Below are positions 35,734 to 46,114 of a stretch of 64,000 nucleotides of DNA, piece after piece. Position 1 is the stretch's first letter, and every line of letters starts with the position of its first letter. The translations under genes and the position numbers were made by a program. The notes below the pieces were generated by a model, which searched no databases, was not told the origin of the DNA, and worked only from the letters and a program-made list of their open reading frames with translations. Source of the stretch: Plantactinospora sp. BC1 (lineage in GTDB: Bacteria; Actinomycetota; Actinomycetes; Mycobacteriales; Micromonosporaceae); the NCBI RefSeq assembly GCF_003030345.1, contig NZ_CP028158.1, positions 6,386,001 through 6,450,000 on the forward strand. Reading direction: 5' to 3'.

Positions 35734-36693
35734 TCAGTCGCGCAGGATGCGGAGTGCAACTTCCAGGTCGTCAGGGTAGTCGCTGACGAACCGGACCTGC
35801 TCGGCCGTCCGGGGGTGCGCGAAGGCCAACTCGCGGGCGTGCAGCCACTGTCGGGTGAGCTTGAGCCGGGCCGCCAGGGTGGGATCGGCGCCGTATGTCA
35901 GATCACCGACACAGGGGTGCCGCAGGGTGGAGAGGTGCACCCGGATCTGGTGGGTACGCCCGGTCTCCAGCCGTACGTCGAGCAGGCTCGCCGCCGGGAA
36001 CGCCTCCAGGGTGTCGTAGTGGGTGATGCTCGGCTTGCCGCCGGCCACCACCGCCCAGCGGTAGTCGTGGCTCGGGTGCCGGTCGATCGGCGCGTCGACG
36101 GTGCCGCGCAGCGGGTCGAGGTGACCCTGCACCACCGCGTGGTAGCGCTTCTCCACCTCGCGGGCCTTGAACGCCCGCTTCAGCAGGCTGTACGCCTGCT
36201 CGCTCTTGGCCACCACCATCACGCCGGTGGTGCCGACGTCCAGCCGGTGCACGACGCCCTGCCGCTCGGCCGCGCCGCTGGTCGCGATGGTGTGCCCGAG
36301 CGCGGCCAGCCCGCCGATCACCGTCGGGCCGGTCCAGCCGGGGCTCGGGTGCGCCGCCACCCCGACCGGCTTGTCGACCACCACGATGTCGTCGTCGGCG
36401 TAGACGACCCGGAGTCCGGGCACCGTCTCGGGGATGACGGTCGGCGCGACGGGTGGCGCGGGGAGCACCACCTCCAGCCAGGAGCCGGCCGAGACCCGGT
36501 CGGACTTGGGCCGGGCGGCACCGTCGACGAGGGCGTCGCCGGCCTCGACCAGGGCCGCCGCCACGGTGCGGGAGAGGCCGAAGAGCCGGGAGACCGCCTG
36601 GTCCAGCCGCATGCCGTCCAGGCCGTCGGGTACCGGCAGGGAGCGGCGGTCGCCGGCGGGCCGCAGCGGGCCGGCGTCGGAGATGGAGGTCAC
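35734..36693 (-). CDS. RluA/RluD-family 23S rRNA pseudouridine synthase
   Basis: Predicted 319-aa enzyme. An S4 domain ([14 protein letters not shown]) leads into the catalytic domain with the H-R-L-D-V-G-T-T-G motif bearing the catalytic Asp, then [11 protein letters not shown] and G-R-T-H-Q-I-R-V-H. It isomerises specific uridines in rRNA. The GTG overlaps the lspA stop (GTGA), a common lspA-rluD pairing in actinobacteria. The exact target uridines cannot be read from sequence. Confidence 0.9.
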   Translation of the reverse strand: MTSISDAGPLRPAGDRRSLPVPDGLDGMRLDQAVSRLFGLSRTVAAALVEAGDALVDGAARPKSDRVSAGSWLEVVLPAPPVAPTVIPETVPGLRVVYADDDIVVVDKPVGVAAHPSPGWTGPTVIGGLAALGHTIATSGAAERQGVVHRLDVGTTGVMVVAKSEQAYSLLKRAFKAREVEKRYHAVVQGHLDPLRGTVDAPIDRHPSHDYRWAVVAGGKPSITHYDTLEAFPAASLLDVRLETGRTHQIRVHLSTLRHPCVGDLTYGADPTLAARLKLTRQWLHARELAFAHPRTAEQVRFVSDYPDDLEVALRILRD

Positions 36694-37241
36694 GACAGGT
36701 CCCGTCGCTCGGTCTCGGACTCGGACTCGGTGTCGGCGCCCTTGGGCCGGGAGCGCAGCCGGGTGCCGTCCCGCTGCCGACCGGTCAGTTCCAGCAGTAC
36801 CGCCAGGACGACGCCGCTGACCAGGGCGCTGTCCGCCAGGTTGAAGATCGGCCAGACCCGACCGTACGGGTCGAAGAGGCTGACCATGTCGACCACGTGT
36901 CCGACGAAGACGCCGGGGGCCCGGAAGATCCGGTCGGTCAGGTTGCCGAGCGCGCCGCCGAGGACCAGGCCGAGCGAGATCGCCCAGGGCAGTGAGCGGA
37001 GCCGGACCGCCATCCAGCCGATCCAGCCGATCACCCCGGCGGTGACCAGCGGGAAAACCCAGGTGTGGTCGGAGGCGAGGCTGAACGCCGCCCCGCTGTT
37101 GCGGGTCAGGGTGAGGTAGACCGCGCCGCCGAGCAGGCGTACCGGGTCACGGTCGGTCAGGGCCTCCAGGGCGAGGTGCTTCGTGCCGAGATCGGCGAGC
37201 CAGGCCAGTACGGCGGTGGCCAGCAGTACCGTGACGGCCAC
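36690..37241 (-). CDS. lspA: lipoprotein signal peptidase LspA
   Basis: Predicted 183-aa inner-membrane aspartyl peptidase that cleaves prolipoprotein signal peptides. Four hydrophobic segments, N-S-G-A-A-F-S, G-N-L-T-D-R-I, V-V-D-M-V and F-N-L-A-D-S-A are present, the last two carrying the likely catalytic Asp pair. GTG 37241 is used; the frame stays open ~40 codons upstream with an acidic Thr/Asp-rich sequence but lacks a standard start, so the true N-terminus may be longer. Its stop overlaps the pseudouridine synthase start. Confidence 0.92.
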   Translation of the reverse strand: MAVTVLLATAVLAWLADLGTKHLALEALTDRDPVRLLGGAVYLTLTRNSGAAFSLASDHTWVFPLVTAGVIGWIGWMAVRLRSLPWAISLGLVLGGALGNLTDRIFRAPGVFVGHVVDMVSLFDPYGRVWPIFNLADSALVSGVVLAVLLELTGRQRDGTRLRSRPKGADTESESETERRDLS

Positions 37242-37385
37242 CCGCCGGGCCCGCCCCGGTGCGGGCGCCTCCGACCCGGACCCGGTCGCCCGGGTCTGCG
37301 CGGTCGGCTCGTCGTCGGTGGTCGTCCGCTCGTCGTCGATGTTCAGCAGGAGTCCCTTTCCGTCAGCTTCACCGCCCGGTGGGGC

Positions 37386-37805
37386 TCACCGGCGTTCCTC
37401 CAACTGCTTGCACGAGACGCACAGCGTGGCGGAGGGGAACGCGGCGAGCCGCTCCACCGGGATCGGGTTGCCGCACCGCTCGCACCAGCCGTAGCTGCCC
37501 TCGTCAAGCCGCTCCAGGGCCCGCTCCACCTGTGTGATGCGTTCCAGGATGCTGTTGGCGAGGGAGATCTCCTGCTCCCGCTCGAACGTCTTGGTGCCGG
37601 TGTCGGCCTGGTCGTCCCCGGCCGAGTCGGTCAACCGGTCGCGCTGCAGCTCGGTGATCTCGCTCAGCGTCTGATCGTACTCGGCACGGAGTTCGTCCCG
37701 GCGGGCCGCCAGCGCGGCACGGATCTTCTCGGTCTCCGCGGCGCTGCGCGACGTCTTCGGGGCCGACTTGCGCCCGGCGGTCCTGGTCTCTGCTGGCTTA
37801 GCCAT
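37386..37805 (-). CDS. DksA/TraR-family zinc-finger protein
   Basis: Predicted 139-aa protein. A Lys/Ala-rich N-terminus, a long coiled coil (about 25-95) with D-x2-D-T-G-T in the turn region, then a four-Cys zinc finger C-E-R-C-G-x-P-I...C-V-S-C-K. DksA-like proteins act in the RNA polymerase secondary channel. ATG 37805 follows GAGGGAGCGACG; the open frame upstream is basic and probably non-coding. About 145 bp separate it from lspA. Confidence 0.85.
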   Translation of the reverse strand: MAKPAETRTAGRKSAPKTSRSAAETEKIRAALAARRDELRAEYDQTLSEITELQRDRLTDSAGDDQADTGTKTFEREQEISLANSILERITQVERALERLDEGSYGWCERCGNPIPVERLAAFPSATLCVSCKQLEERR

Positions 37806-38236
37806 CGTCGCTCCCTCGGCCGCGGACTCCGCGGCGATCGGCCGTGCCTGGACAGGAACCTCCGACGCTCCCGTGACGGTCCGGCGGGTCCTGCGCGGTC
37901 CGGTCGCTACGGCGGGCGCGACCGGTGGGGTGCTGCCGGCGGGCTCCACCGCCGCCGGGTCCCGGAGGCGCCGGACGTCGACGCCGCGCGGCGGTGCGGG
38001 GCTGCCGGGCCGGGTCCGGCGTGGGCGACAAACCGGACTTTCCGGATGTCTCGCCTCCGACCCTCGCCCGTCCGACCACGACGTCCCCCATTGCAAAAAC
38101 GGGCGCGCGGCGGGACGCCGCGCACTCCGGAGGTTGGCAAGAATACGGAACGTACAGACGTCCGACAACATGCCGCACCGATGTTACCGATTTCAACCCG
38201 TAATAATCCGCAAACCGGGCAAAGGGAACAATAACA

Positions 38237-39748
38237 CTATTTGCCGCGATCGTCGCCGGACTCCCCAAACCACCGGGCCAGTCGACCGCGCCGGTTCACC
38301 GCCCGGAGCCGGCGCTCCACCTCGTCCCGGACCCGGGCGGTCGCCACGATCAACAAGCTGTCCCCGACCTTCAGCCGGGTGTCCGGCCCGGGCACGAACC
38401 CGACCCCGTCCCGGGAGACCAGGGTGACCGAGGCACCCACCGGCAACCGCAGCTCGTCCAGGTGCACGCCGACCAGCCGCGAGCCCGGCGGGATCTCCAA
38501 CTGCAACAGGTCCGCCTGCATCCGCTCCAGTGGAGCGGTCTCCACCCGCAGCTCGGTCAACTCGGCCGGGGCGATGATCCCGAACCGGCGAGCCACCGGG
38601 GCGAGGGTGCCGGCCTGCACCAGAGTGAAGATCACCACCAGTACGAAGACGGTGTCGAAGAGCAGGTCGGCGCCGGGCAGCCCCTCGGAGAGCGGAATGG
38701 TGGCGAGCACGATCGGCACCGCCCCGCGCAGTCCGGCCCAGGACAGGAACGCCTGCTCCCGCAGCCCCACCCGGAACCCGGCCACGCTGACCAGTACCGA
38801 CAGCGGCCGGGCCAGGAAGGTCAGGGCCAGCCCGGTCACCACGGCCGGCCAGAGCGCGTCCTCCAGCCGGCCCGGCGAACTGAGCAGGCCGAGCAGCACG
38901 AAGAGGCCGATCTGGGCCAGCCAGGCCAGCCCGTCGGCGAAGCCGAGAATCGCCTGCCGGTGCGGCAACCGCGAATTGCCCAGCACCACCCCGGCGACGT
39001 AGACCGCGATGAAGCCGGAGGCGTGCAACACGGTCGCCACCCCGTACGCCAGCACGGTGAGGCCGACCGCCGCGATCGGATAGAGCCCGGAGGAGGGCAG
39101 GGCGGCCCGGCGCAACGTCCAGCGCCCGAGCATTCCCACCCCGAAGCCGAGTACGGCGCCGACGGCGAGCTCGTAGCAGACCAGCAGCACCTCGTACCAC
39201 CAGACGTGCCCGGCCAGCGACGAGGTGGAGAGGAGCACCACCAGCAGTACCACCGGGGCGTCGTTCATCCCCGACTCGGCCTCCAGGGTGGTCACCAGCC
39301 GGCGCGGCAGCCGCAGCCAGCGCAGCGTGGCGAAGACCGCCGCCGCGTCGGTGGAGGAGAGCACCGCCCCGTAGAGCAGTGCGAGCCGCCAGTCCAGCCC
39401 GAGCAGGGCGTGCACCACCACCCCGACCACCCCGATGCTGACCACCACGCCGACGGTGGCCAGCGTGACGGAGATGCCGAGCACGGGTCGCAGGGTGCTC
39501 CACCGGGCGGTCAGGCCACCCTCGGCGATGATCACGATCAGCGCGCAGAAGCCGAGTGCCCGGGTCAGCTCGGCGTCGTCGAACCGGATGCCGAGGCCGG
39601 ACTCGCCGATCGCCACCCCGATGGCGAGATAGACCAACAGGCTCGGCACGCCGAGCCGGGTCGAGAGCCGGACAGCGCCGACGGCGACGAGCAGTACCGC
39701 CGCGCCGATCAGCAGGGCGACGTCGAGCCGATCGGTCACGGCCGCCAC
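38237..39748 (-). CDS. NhaP2/CvrA-type cation:proton antiporter
   Basis: Predicted 503-aa membrane transporter with about 12 hydrophobic segments to residue ~390, including L-S-S-T-D-A-A-A-V-F-A and E-S-G-M-N-D-A-P typical of CPA1 antiporters with ion-binding Asp residues. The cytoplasmic C-terminus contains a TrkA-C/RCK-like regulatory domain (G-S-R-L-V-G-V-H-L-D-E-L-R-L-P). It probably exchanges K+ or Na+ for protons. The start is GTG 39748 or GTG 39739. Upstream, 38107-38236 between it and the DksA-like gene is relatively AT-rich and may hold that gene's promoter. Confidence 0.88.
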   Translation of the reverse strand: MAAVTDRLDVALLIGAAVLLVAVGAVRLSTRLGVPSLLVYLAIGVAIGESGLGIRFDDAELTRALGFCALIVIIAEGGLTARWSTLRPVLGISVTLATVGVVVSIGVVGVVVHALLGLDWRLALLYGAVLSSTDAAAVFATLRWLRLPRRLVTTLEAESGMNDAPVVLLVVLLSTSSLAGHVWWYEVLLVCYELAVGAVLGFGVGMLGRWTLRRAALPSSGLYPIAAVGLTVLAYGVATVLHASGFIAVYVAGVVLGNSRLPHRQAILGFADGLAWLAQIGLFVLLGLLSSPGRLEDALWPAVVTGLALTFLARPLSVLVSVAGFRVGLREQAFLSWAGLRGAVPIVLATIPLSEGLPGADLLFDTVFVLVVIFTLVQAGTLAPVARRFGIIAPAELTELRVETAPLERMQADLLQLEIPPGSRLVGVHLDELRLPVGASVTLVSRDGVGFVPGPDTRLKVGDSLLIVATARVRDEVERRLRAVNRRGRLARWFGESGDDRGK

Positions 39749-39764
39749 GCACGCGGCCGGGGCC

Positions 39765-40148
39765 TCACCGTGCCGGTCCGTCGCGCAGTTGGCGCAGCCG
39801 CGCGTCGAGGTCGGGATCGGCCCCGTCGACCAGGAAGAGCTTGTCGCGGCTGGCAGCGCCGGTACGCAGGCGCACCGCCGCCGGCCGCAGCCGGAGCGCC
39901 TCGGCGAGCGCCCGCCGGGCCGCCTCGGTGGCCCGGCCGTCGGCCGCCGGTGGATGTACCGCGATCACCAGCGCGGGTCCGTACGGGCCGTCGAACCGGC
40001 CGCCGACCCGGGCCCGGGACGCCCCGGGCTTGACCCGGACCGCGACGGTCAGCACCGCCGGCCCGGTCACCGCCTCGACACCGGAACCCTCCGCGCCGCC
40101 GGCACGCGACGGCCGCGCCGGCGCCCCACCGTCAGGCCCGGGGCGCAT
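39765..40148 (-). CDS. DUF167 (YggU-like) protein
   Basis: Predicted 127 aa. The family core V-A-V-R-V-K-P-G-A-S-R, H-P-P-A-A-D-G-R-A-T-E-A and S-R-D-K-L-F is clear. DUF167 proteins are small alpha/beta proteins of unknown role. ATG 40148 would overlap the upstream gene by 17 bp; an alternative GTG at 40070 gives the usual shorter family length (~101 aa). Sixteen bases separate it from the antiporter gene. Confidence 0.82.
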   Translation of the reverse strand: MRPGPDGGAPARPSRAGGAEGSGVEAVTGPAVLTVAVRVKPGASRARVGGRFDGPYGPALVIAVHPPAADGRATEAARRALAEALRLRPAAVRLRTGAASRDKLFLVDGADPDLDARLRQLRDGPAR

Positions 40149-40854
40149 CGGTGAGCAGGGCCGTGGCCGGCTCGCAATGCCCGCACGGGGTGAAGCCGAG
40201 CTCCACCGCCTCGCTCACCGGAAGCGGTTCGCTCTCCCGACCGGCGAGGTGTGCACAGTCGGCGAGGTGGTAGCGCGGCCGGCCGTCGACCACGTACACG
40301 TCGTCGAGCAGGGCGGCGACCAACGCGGCGTCGGCCTCGGAGACCGGCTGGGGTGCCGGCTCGTCCGCCGGGACGTCGTCGTCCGGCTCGCCCTGCCCGA
40401 CCGGGCCCGCCACGGTCGGCTCCGACGCGCCGGCCGGTTGCCGCCAGCCGGTGTCGTCGTCGGCGCCGGCCCGGGTGGCCTGGGCCGGAACCGTGGCCTC
40501 CACCGGCTCGGTCAGCACCGAACCGCTCTCGGCGAACGGGTCGGTCGCGTCGCTGCCGCCGAGGCGTGGATCGTGCGGTGCCATCCGGGTGCTGGTCGGT
40601 GGCCGGCGACGGCGCGGTTCGTCCCCGTCGCCGCCGCCACGCGCGGCCAGCCCGTCGTCATCGGGCCCGTCCGGGGCGAAGCCGCTGGCCACGCCCCGCT
40701 CCCCGGCCGCCTGCCGGGCGCCGACCACCAGCGCGACGGCGGCCAGCAGGCTGACCGCGATCGAGCTGATCAGCAGCCCGCTCGACCCGCTCGCCAGGCC
40801 GAGCACGAGCAGCGCGACGGCGGCGAGGATGAGCACCAGACTGCCGACTATCAC
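40132..40854 (-). CDS. membrane protein with C-terminal His/Cys motif
   Basis: Predicted 240-aa protein. Two hydrophobic segments at 3-22 and 27-46 anchor it; a long acidic/Pro linker follows (50-185). The C-terminal ~55 residues contain Y-V-V-D-G-R-P-R-Y-H-L-A-D-C-A-H-L, then F-T-P-C-G-H-C, a His/Cys arrangement that could bind zinc, as in small MTTB/Ada-like metal-binding tails. GTG 40854 is the start. Unknown function; conserved-looking position upstream of the DUF167 gene. Confidence 0.7.
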   Translation of the reverse strand: MIVGSLVLILAAVALLVLGLASGSSGLLISSIAVSLLAAVALVVGARQAAGERGVASGFAPDGPDDDGLAARGGGDGDEPRRRRPPTSTRMAPHDPRLGGSDATDPFAESGSVLTEPVEATVPAQATRAGADDDTGWRQPAGASEPTVAGPVGQGEPDDDVPADEPAPQPVSEADAALVAALLDDVYVVDGRPRYHLADCAHLAGRESEPLPVSEAVELGFTPCGHCEPATALLTDAPRA

Positions 40855-40927
40855 GGCTCACCCCCGACGCATCGGTTCCGGTTGTCGTACGGCGTCCTGA
40901 CGTACCACGCTGGTCCCCGTCGGGGGA

Positions 40928-41737
40928 TCAGCGCCCGGTCTCGAGTGCGCCGGAGCGCCCGCTCCCGCCGTACGAGTTCGCCAGGCCCGCGGTGGCGAGG
41001 CCGGGGGTGCTGCCGCCGGACCGATTGCCGTCGGTCCGGGTCATCTCCACCTCAAGGCCCTGGCCACGCCCGTCGAGGTCCCGCAACTGGCTCTCCAGGT
41101 ACGCCTTGAGCCGGGTGCGGTACTCGCGCTCGAACTGCTTGAGCTCCTCGATGTGCTTCTGCAAGGCGGTGCGCTTGGCGTCCAGCCCGCCCATCGCCTC
41201 CTGGTGCCGCTGGCGGGCGTCCCGCTCCAGCGCGTCGGCCTTGGCCCGCGCCTCACGGGTGACCTCCTCGGCCTTGGTGCGGGCCTCGGAGAGGAGCTGG
41301 TCCGCCTCGCGGCGCGCGTCGGAGACGTGGTCGTCCGCCGTGCGCTGCGCCATCATCAGCACCCGGAGCGCCTGCTGCTCCCCGTCGCCGCCGCCGACCG
41401 CCGGGCCGCCCTGGGCCCGGACCTGCTCCAGCTCGGCCTGCATCGCCCGGGCGGCCTGCTCGGCCGCGGCCTTGTCGCGCTGCACCCGGTCGAGCTGGGC
41501 CTTGACGTCGTTGAGCTCGGCGGCCAGCCGTGGGTCGGGGCCCGGGCCGGCTGGTGCGCCGCCACGGCCACCGCGCTCCACCTGGGCGCGCAGCTCGTTG
41601 TTCTCCTCGATCAGACGGGCGAGCTCACGCTCGACCTCGTCCAGAAACGCGTCGACTTCCTCCTCGTCATACCCCCGCTTGCCGATAGGCGGCTTCTTGA
41701 AGGCGACGTTGTGCACGTCGGCCGGGGTCAGCGGCAT
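40928..41737 (-). CDS. wag31: polar growth scaffold DivIVA/Wag31
   Basis: Predicted 269-aa coiled-coil protein. The DivIVA lipid-binding domain [16 protein letters not shown] and [15 protein letters not shown] is at 1-40, followed by two coiled coils separated by a Gly/Pro linker (~65-85) and a G-rich tail. It marks cell poles and directs peptidoglycan insertion in actinobacteria. ATG 41737 has GAGGAG upstream. It ends the ftsZ-yggS-sepF-yggT-wag31 order. Confidence 0.95.
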   Translation of the reverse strand: MPLTPADVHNVAFKKPPIGKRGYDEEEVDAFLDEVERELARLIEENNELRAQVERGGRGGAPAGPGPDPRLAAELNDVKAQLDRVQRDKAAAEQAARAMQAELEQVRAQGGPAVGGGDGEQQALRVLMMAQRTADDHVSDARREADQLLSEARTKAEEVTREARAKADALERDARQRHQEAMGGLDAKRTALQKHIEELKQFEREYRTRLKAYLESQLRDLDGRGQGLEVEMTRTDGNRSGGSTPGLATAGLANSYGGSGRSGALETGR

Positions 41738-41789
41738 CGAAACTCCTCGGGTCAGTTGCGGCCGCGCGGCACGCCGGTCACCAGGTTGT

Positions 41790-42092
41790 TCAACTGAAGA
41801 TCAACGGCCTTAACACGAACTCCATCAGCACGAACAGGATAACCAGGAGCACAAGGGAGGCCAGGTCGATGCTCACGGTACCAATTCGCAATGGAGGGAT
41901 CACACGCCTCAACGCCTTGAGAGGCGGATCAGTGACGCTCCACACCGACTCCATTCCTGCCGACGCCCCCCGGCTCGGCTGCCAGCGGCGACCGTACTGG
42001 AGGACGGCACTTAGGACAAACCGGGCCAAAAGCACCAGGAGGAAGACGTAGAGAATCAGGTAGAGGACCTGAAACAGGATGGGCAGAAACAC
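41790..42092 (-). CDS. YggT-family membrane protein
   Basis: Predicted 100-aa protein with two hydrophobic regions (about 3-26 and 75-98) around a loop with [13 protein letters not shown], the YggT/YlmG signature. It sits between sepF and wag31, its standard place in actinobacteria; YlmG proteins affect osmotic response or cofactor and nucleoid distribution, with the bacterial role unclear. Start GTG 42092. Confidence 0.9.
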   Translation of the reverse strand: MFLPILFQVLYLILYVFLLVLLARFVLSAVLQYGRRWQPSRGASAGMESVWSVTDPPLKALRRVIPPLRIGTVSIDLASLVLLVILFVLMEFVLRPLIFS

Positions 42093-42115
42093 GGCAGGCG
42101 GATCCCTCGGTCGGG

Positions 42116-42826
42116 CTAGCTCAGGCTGAAAAACCCACCCTCAGCGATCTTGGCCTTGTCCTCCGCGGTGACCTGGACGTTAGCCGGTGAGAGTAGGAAC
42201 ACCCGGTTGGTCACGCGCTCGATCGTACCGCGCAGCCCGAACGCCAGACCGGCGGCGAAATCGACCAATCGGCGGGCATCGGCCTCGTCCATCTCGGTGA
42301 GGTTGATGATCACCGGGACGCCGTCCCGGAAGTGCTCGCCGATGGTGCGACCCTCGCGATAGGTGGTGACGTGCAGCGTCGTGATCTGGTAGCGCTGCTC
42401 CGGCTGCTCCACCGGCACGGGCCGCTCCCGCAACTGGGCCTGCGGGGCGAGCGCGAGATTGTCCCGGGTCTGGTACGTCAACGCGCTGGACGGCTCGGTG
42501 CCGCTCGGCCGGCTGATCGACCGCACGCTCGATCGCTCCGCGCGCTCGGTCCGCTCCGGACGGTCACCGTCGACGCGGTCACGGTCGTGCTCGACGGAGC
42601 GGCCGACGTTGCGCTCGGCGAGCCGGGTCCGCTCACCGGCCCGGGGCCGGGGCGGCGGCGCCTCGTCCTGCTCCTCGTCCTCGTCGGCGAACTCGTCGGC
42701 GTACCGGCTCTGCCGGTAACGCGACTCGCGGTAGCCACTCTTCTCGTAGCCACCGTCGTCGTAGGCCCGCTCGTCGTCCTCCTCGACGAGCCCGAGCCAG
42801 ACCCCCGCCTTGCGCAGTGCACCCAT
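42116..42826 (-). CDS. sepF: cell division protein SepF
   Basis: Predicted 236-aa cytoplasmic membrane anchor for FtsZ. The first ~12 residues are an amphipathic helix ([13 protein letters not shown]). A long acidic/Arg linker spans 15-140. The core SepF domain has [18 protein letters not shown] and the ending [14 protein letters not shown] 42826 follows GGAGGGG. The linker, with repeated Y-R-x-S-R-Y, is longer than in Bacillus. Confidence 0.93.
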   Translation of the reverse strand: MGALRKAGVWLGLVEEDDERAYDDGGYEKSGYRESRYRQSRYADEFADEDEEQDEAPPPRPRAGERTRLAERNVGRSVEHDRDRVDGDRPERTERAERSSVRSISRPSGTEPSSALTYQTRDNLALAPQAQLRERPVPVEQPEQRYQITTLHVTTYREGRTIGEHFRDGVPVIINLTEMDEADARRLVDFAAGLAFGLRGTIERVTNRVFLLSPANVQVTAEDKAKIAEGGFFSLS

Positions 42827-43019
42827 CCCGCGCCCCTCCGTCCGCCGTGCGACACACACCCCCCGTGCCGTGCCCCTGTCACGCGCGTGAACACTGCAGT
42901 GCCCACCGGCCCGAGACGGCAACCCCTGGCACGACCGTGAAACCGGTCTCACCCCGACCCCCGCCAGTGGGGATGTCGCCTCAAACAACACTGATGTAGT
43001 TTGGTGTCCGGTTATCAGG

Positions 43020-43769
43020 CTACCGCAGCGTGCTACGCATTCCGAGCAACGCGCTGCCGATCCGCACATGTGTCGCGCCGTGCGCGATCGCCGCCTCCAG
43101 GTCACCACTCATCCCGGCCGAGACCGCGACCGCCTCCGGATATCCGGCCCGCAGCCTGGCGGCGACCTCGGCCAACCTGGCGAAGGCCGGCTCCGGATCC
43201 GCACCGAGCGGGGCCACCGCCATCACCCCGGCCAGCCGCAGCCGGTCCGACCCGGCCACCGCCGCCGCGACCTGGTCGACTCCGCGGTCCGGGTCGTCAC
43301 CGCCGACCAGCGCACCGCCCCGGTCGGCGGCACCGTCCAGGTTGACCTGCACCAGCACCTCCAGCGGGTGCTCCCGGTGCCGCGCCGCCGCGTCGGCGAG
43401 GGCGCCGGCCAGCCGTACGCTGTCCACCGAGTGCACCAGGTCGGCGTACCGGACGACGGAGCGGGCCTTGTTGCGCTGAAGCTGCCCGACGAAGTGCCAC
43501 CGCACCCGGGCACCGGTCGCCGCCACCTCGGCCGCCTTCGGTGCCGCCTCCTGGTCGCGGTTCTCCCCCACGTCACGCACGCCGAGCCCGGCCAGCAGCG
43601 CCACGTCGGAGGCCGGATAGGTCTTGGTCACCGCGACCATGGTGACGTCGGCCGGATCCCGCCCCGCCGACGAGCAGGCGGCGTCGATCCGGGAACGTAC
43701 CCGGGCCAGGTTGGCCGCGAGTTCTGCCCGGCGCTCGTCGTCCGGCGCCGGGAGGGGTGGTTCGGTCAT
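43020..43769 (-). CDS. YggS/YlmE PLP-binding protein (PLP homeostasis)
   Basis: Predicted 249-aa TIM barrel binding pyridoxal phosphate: V-A-V-T-K-T-Y-P-A holds the PLP Lys, and [10 protein letters not shown] and M-S-G-D-L-E-A-A-I[10 protein letters not shown] complete the family pattern. It buffers free PLP. It begins 8 bp after ftsZ; the ylmD/pgeF gene usually lying between is absent. Confidence 0.92.
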   Translation of the reverse strand: MTEPPLPAPDDERRAELAANLARVRSRIDAACSSAGRDPADVTMVAVTKTYPASDVALLAGLGVRDVGENRDQEAAPKAAEVAATGARVRWHFVGQLQRNKARSVVRYADLVHSVDSVRLAGALADAAARHREHPLEVLVQVNLDGAADRGGALVGGDDPDRGVDQVAAAVAGSDRLRLAGVMAVAPLGADPEPAFARLAEVAARLRAGYPEAVAVSAGMSGDLEAAIAHGATHVRIGSALLGMRSTLR

Positions 43770-43777
43770 CTGGCGGC

Positions 43778-44875
43778 TCAGGAACCGTTCTTGAGGAAGT
43801 CCGGCACGTCCACGTCGTCGAAGAGCACCCGACGCGGGGCCTGCACCGGCGGCGGAGGGGGCGGCGAGACCGGCGCGACGGCCGGCGGGCTGACCTTGCG
43901 GGCCTGCTCCACCGGCTTGTACGCCGGAGTGCCACCGTCGAAGCCCGCCGCGATCACGGTGACCCGGACCTCGTCGCCGAGGGCGTCGTCGATCACGGCA
44001 CCGAAGATGATGTTCGCGTCCGGGTGGGCGGCGTCGGTGACCAGTTGCGCCGCGTCGTTGATCTCGAAGAGGCCGAGGTCGGAGCCGCCCGCGATGGAGA
44101 GCAGCACGCCCCGGGCACCGTCCATGCTCTGCTCCAGCAGCGGGCTGGAGATGGCCGCCTCGGCCGCCTCCACCGCCCGGTTGTCACCCCGGGCGCTGCC
44201 GATGCCCATCAGCGCGCTGCCGGCGCCGCTCATCACGCTCTTGACGTCGGCGAAGTCCAGGTTGATCAGACCCGGCGTGGTGATCAGGTCGGTGATCCCC
44301 TGCACACCGGAGAGCAGCACCTGGTCGGCCTGCCGGAACGCGTCCATCATGCTGATGCCGCGGTCGCCGAGGGCGAGCAGCCGGTCGTTCGGGATGACGA
44401 TCAGGGTGTCGCACTGGTTGCGCAGCTCGTCGATGCCGGCCTCGGCCTGCACCTGCCGGCGCTTGCCCTCGAACGAGAACGGCCGGGTCACCACACCGAT
44501 GGTGAGCGCGCCGAGCTTGCGGGCGATGTTCGCCACCACGGGCGCGCCGCCGGTACCCGTGCCGCCGCCCTCGCCGCAGGTCACGAAGACCATGTCGGCG
44601 CCCTTGAGCACCTCCTCGATCTCGTCGCGGTGGTCCTCGGCGGCGTTCTTGCCGACGTCCGGGTTGGCGCCGGCACCCAGCCCCCGGGTCAGTTCCCGGC
44701 CGACGTCGAGCTTGACGTCGGCGTCACTCATCAGCAGGGCCTGTGCATCGGTGTTGATCGCGATGAACTCGACGCCCTTGAGCCCGACCTCGATCATCCG
44801 GTTGACGGCGTTGACGCCGCCGCCGCCGATGCCGACGACCTTGATGACCGCCAGGTAGTTGTGCGGAGGTGTCAT
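43778..44875 (-). CDS. ftsZ: cell division GTPase FtsZ
   Basis: Predicted 365-aa tubulin homologue forming the Z-ring. [13 protein letters not shown], the GTP signature [12 protein letters not shown] and the T7 loop G-L-I-N-L-D-F-A-D are present. The C-terminal peptide ends D-V-D-V-P-D-F-L-K, the SepF/FtsW-binding tail, after a Pro-rich linker. ATG 44875 gives [13 protein letters not shown]. Own promoter candidate at 44981-45009. Confidence 0.97.
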   Translation of the reverse strand: MTPPHNYLAVIKVVGIGGGGVNAVNRMIEVGLKGVEFIAINTDAQALLMSDADVKLDVGRELTRGLGAGANPDVGKNAAEDHRDEIEEVLKGADMVFVTCGEGGGTGTGGAPVVANIARKLGALTIGVVTRPFSFEGKRRQVQAEAGIDELRNQCDTLIVIPNDRLLALGDRGISMMDAFRQADQVLLSGVQGITDLITTPGLINLDFADVKSVMSGAGSALMGIGSARGDNRAVEAAEAAISSPLLEQSMDGARGVLLSIAGGSDLGLFEINDAAQLVTDAAHPDANIIFGAVIDDALGDEVRVTVIAAGFDGGTPAYKPVEQARKVSPPAVAPVSPPPPPPVQAPRRVLFDDVDVPDFLKNGS

Positions 44876-44980
44876 CGCCGGTCCTTTCCTTCGATCTCGG
44901 CGGCCGCTACCCCGCCCGGCGATCCGGCCGGAGCGAGGCCGACAACCATTCGGTACGAGGATGCGAAGGGTAACCCTCAC

Positions 44981-45009
44981 CCTCTACTAGAGGCTTACAG
45001 TTATGTCAA
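44981..45009 (-). promoter_or_regulatory. candidate ftsZ promoter
   Basis: On the minus strand, perfect TTGACA (45009-45004) and TAGAGG (44986-44981) are spaced by exactly 17 bp, about 105 bp before the ftsZ ATG. The spacer contains CTCTAGTAGAG, an inverted repeat over the -10. The ftsQ-ftsZ gap is the known place for ftsZ promoters in actinobacteria. Confidence 0.6.
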
Positions 45010-45166
45010 CCATTGATCCTCTCGGGGCAACGTATGCGTACGCGCGGCCGAACCCAAGGACCTGCGCGGCGTGTCGGCACGCCCGCCGACAAACGTCACC
45101 GGCGAGCGACCGACCGGCGTGTCGACGCGACCGACCGGCGGAGCGGACCGCAGGGCCCACCAACGG

Positions 45167-46114
45167 TCAGCGGATGGTCACCACGTCCGGCGTGCGTACG
45201 TCGATGGTCTCCCCCTCGCGGGCCAGCAACGACGTCGCCACCTGCGCCTTCGCGTCGCTGCGCGAGGCGTCGCCCCAGAGCACCGTACGGCCGCCGCGCA
45301 GCTTCACGGTGATCCGGGCCGGACCCTCCACCACCAGCTCGACGAGGCGCTCCCGCAGCTCCGGGGTCAGGTTGGCCAGCACGGTCAACGCCCCCTCGGT
45401 GGCGGTGTCGTCGGGGCCGGGCGTGCGGAGCCGGGCCAGCGGCAGCCCCGCCGGCCGGTCCGACCGGGTCTGGAAGACCACCCCGGCGGCGTCGATGACG
45501 AGGAAGCGCCGGTTCTGCGGCACCGCCGCGACCGGGGTGCGCTCCACCACCTCCACCCGCAGGGTGTTCGGCCACTGCCGGGAGACCGTCACCCGGGCCA
45601 CCGGCGGCAGCTCGGCGACCCTGGCCCGGACCCCGTCGAGGTCGACCCGGGCCAGCGGAACGCCCTCGGTCACCGAGGCCGCCTGGCGTACCTGGTCGTC
45701 GGTGACCAGCGTGGTGCCGACGACCCGCAGGGTACGGAAGCCGAGGAGCGGGGTGGCGTACACGATCGCGGCACCGGCCAGGCTGAGCACCAGCACTCCG
45801 GCGAGCACCGTCCACGGCAGCGCGGCCCGTACCCGCCGCTGCCGGGCCCGGCGGGTGAACCGGCGTACCGACGGAGGCACCGCGTCGGTGCCGGCCCGGA
45901 CCAGCCGCCAGCCCCGGTCGGCGCCACGACCCGTACCCGACCGGCCGGCCGGCGGACGACCCGCGCCGGACCGGGCACCGCCGACGGCCGGACCACCCCG
46001 GACCGAACGGCCCGCGCCACGCCCGCCGGCTCCCCGGCCACCCTGCCCGGGACCGCCGGCGCGACCACCCGGAGCCGGACCGCCGGAGCGGCCCCGGGAC
46101 GTGCCCGGACTCAT
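45167..46114 (-). CDS. ftsQ: cell division protein FtsQ
   Basis: Predicted 315-aa bitopic membrane protein of the divisome. Residues 1-95 are a Gly/Arg-rich cytoplasmic region, the membrane helix is ~98-120, then a POTRA domain (T-L-R-V-V-G-T-T-L-V-T-D-D-Q-V-R, L-P-P-V-A-R-V-T-V-S-R-Q-W-P-N-T-L) and a beta domain ending near D-V-V-T-I-R. The ATG overlaps the murC stop (ATGA). Confidence 0.93.
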   Translation of the reverse strand: MSPGTSRGRSGGPAPGGRAGGPGQGGRGAGGRGAGRSVRGGPAVGGARSGAGRPPAGRSGTGRGADRGWRLVRAGTDAVPPSVRRFTRRARQRRVRAALPWTVLAGVLVLSLAGAAIVYATPLLGFRTLRVVGTTLVTDDQVRQAASVTEGVPLARVDLDGVRARVAELPPVARVTVSRQWPNTLRVEVVERTPVAAVPQNRRFLVIDAAGVVFQTRSDRPAGLPLARLRTPGPDDTATEGALTVLANLTPELRERLVELVVEGPARITVKLRGGRTVLWGDASRSDAKAQVATSLLAREGETIDVRTPDVVTIR

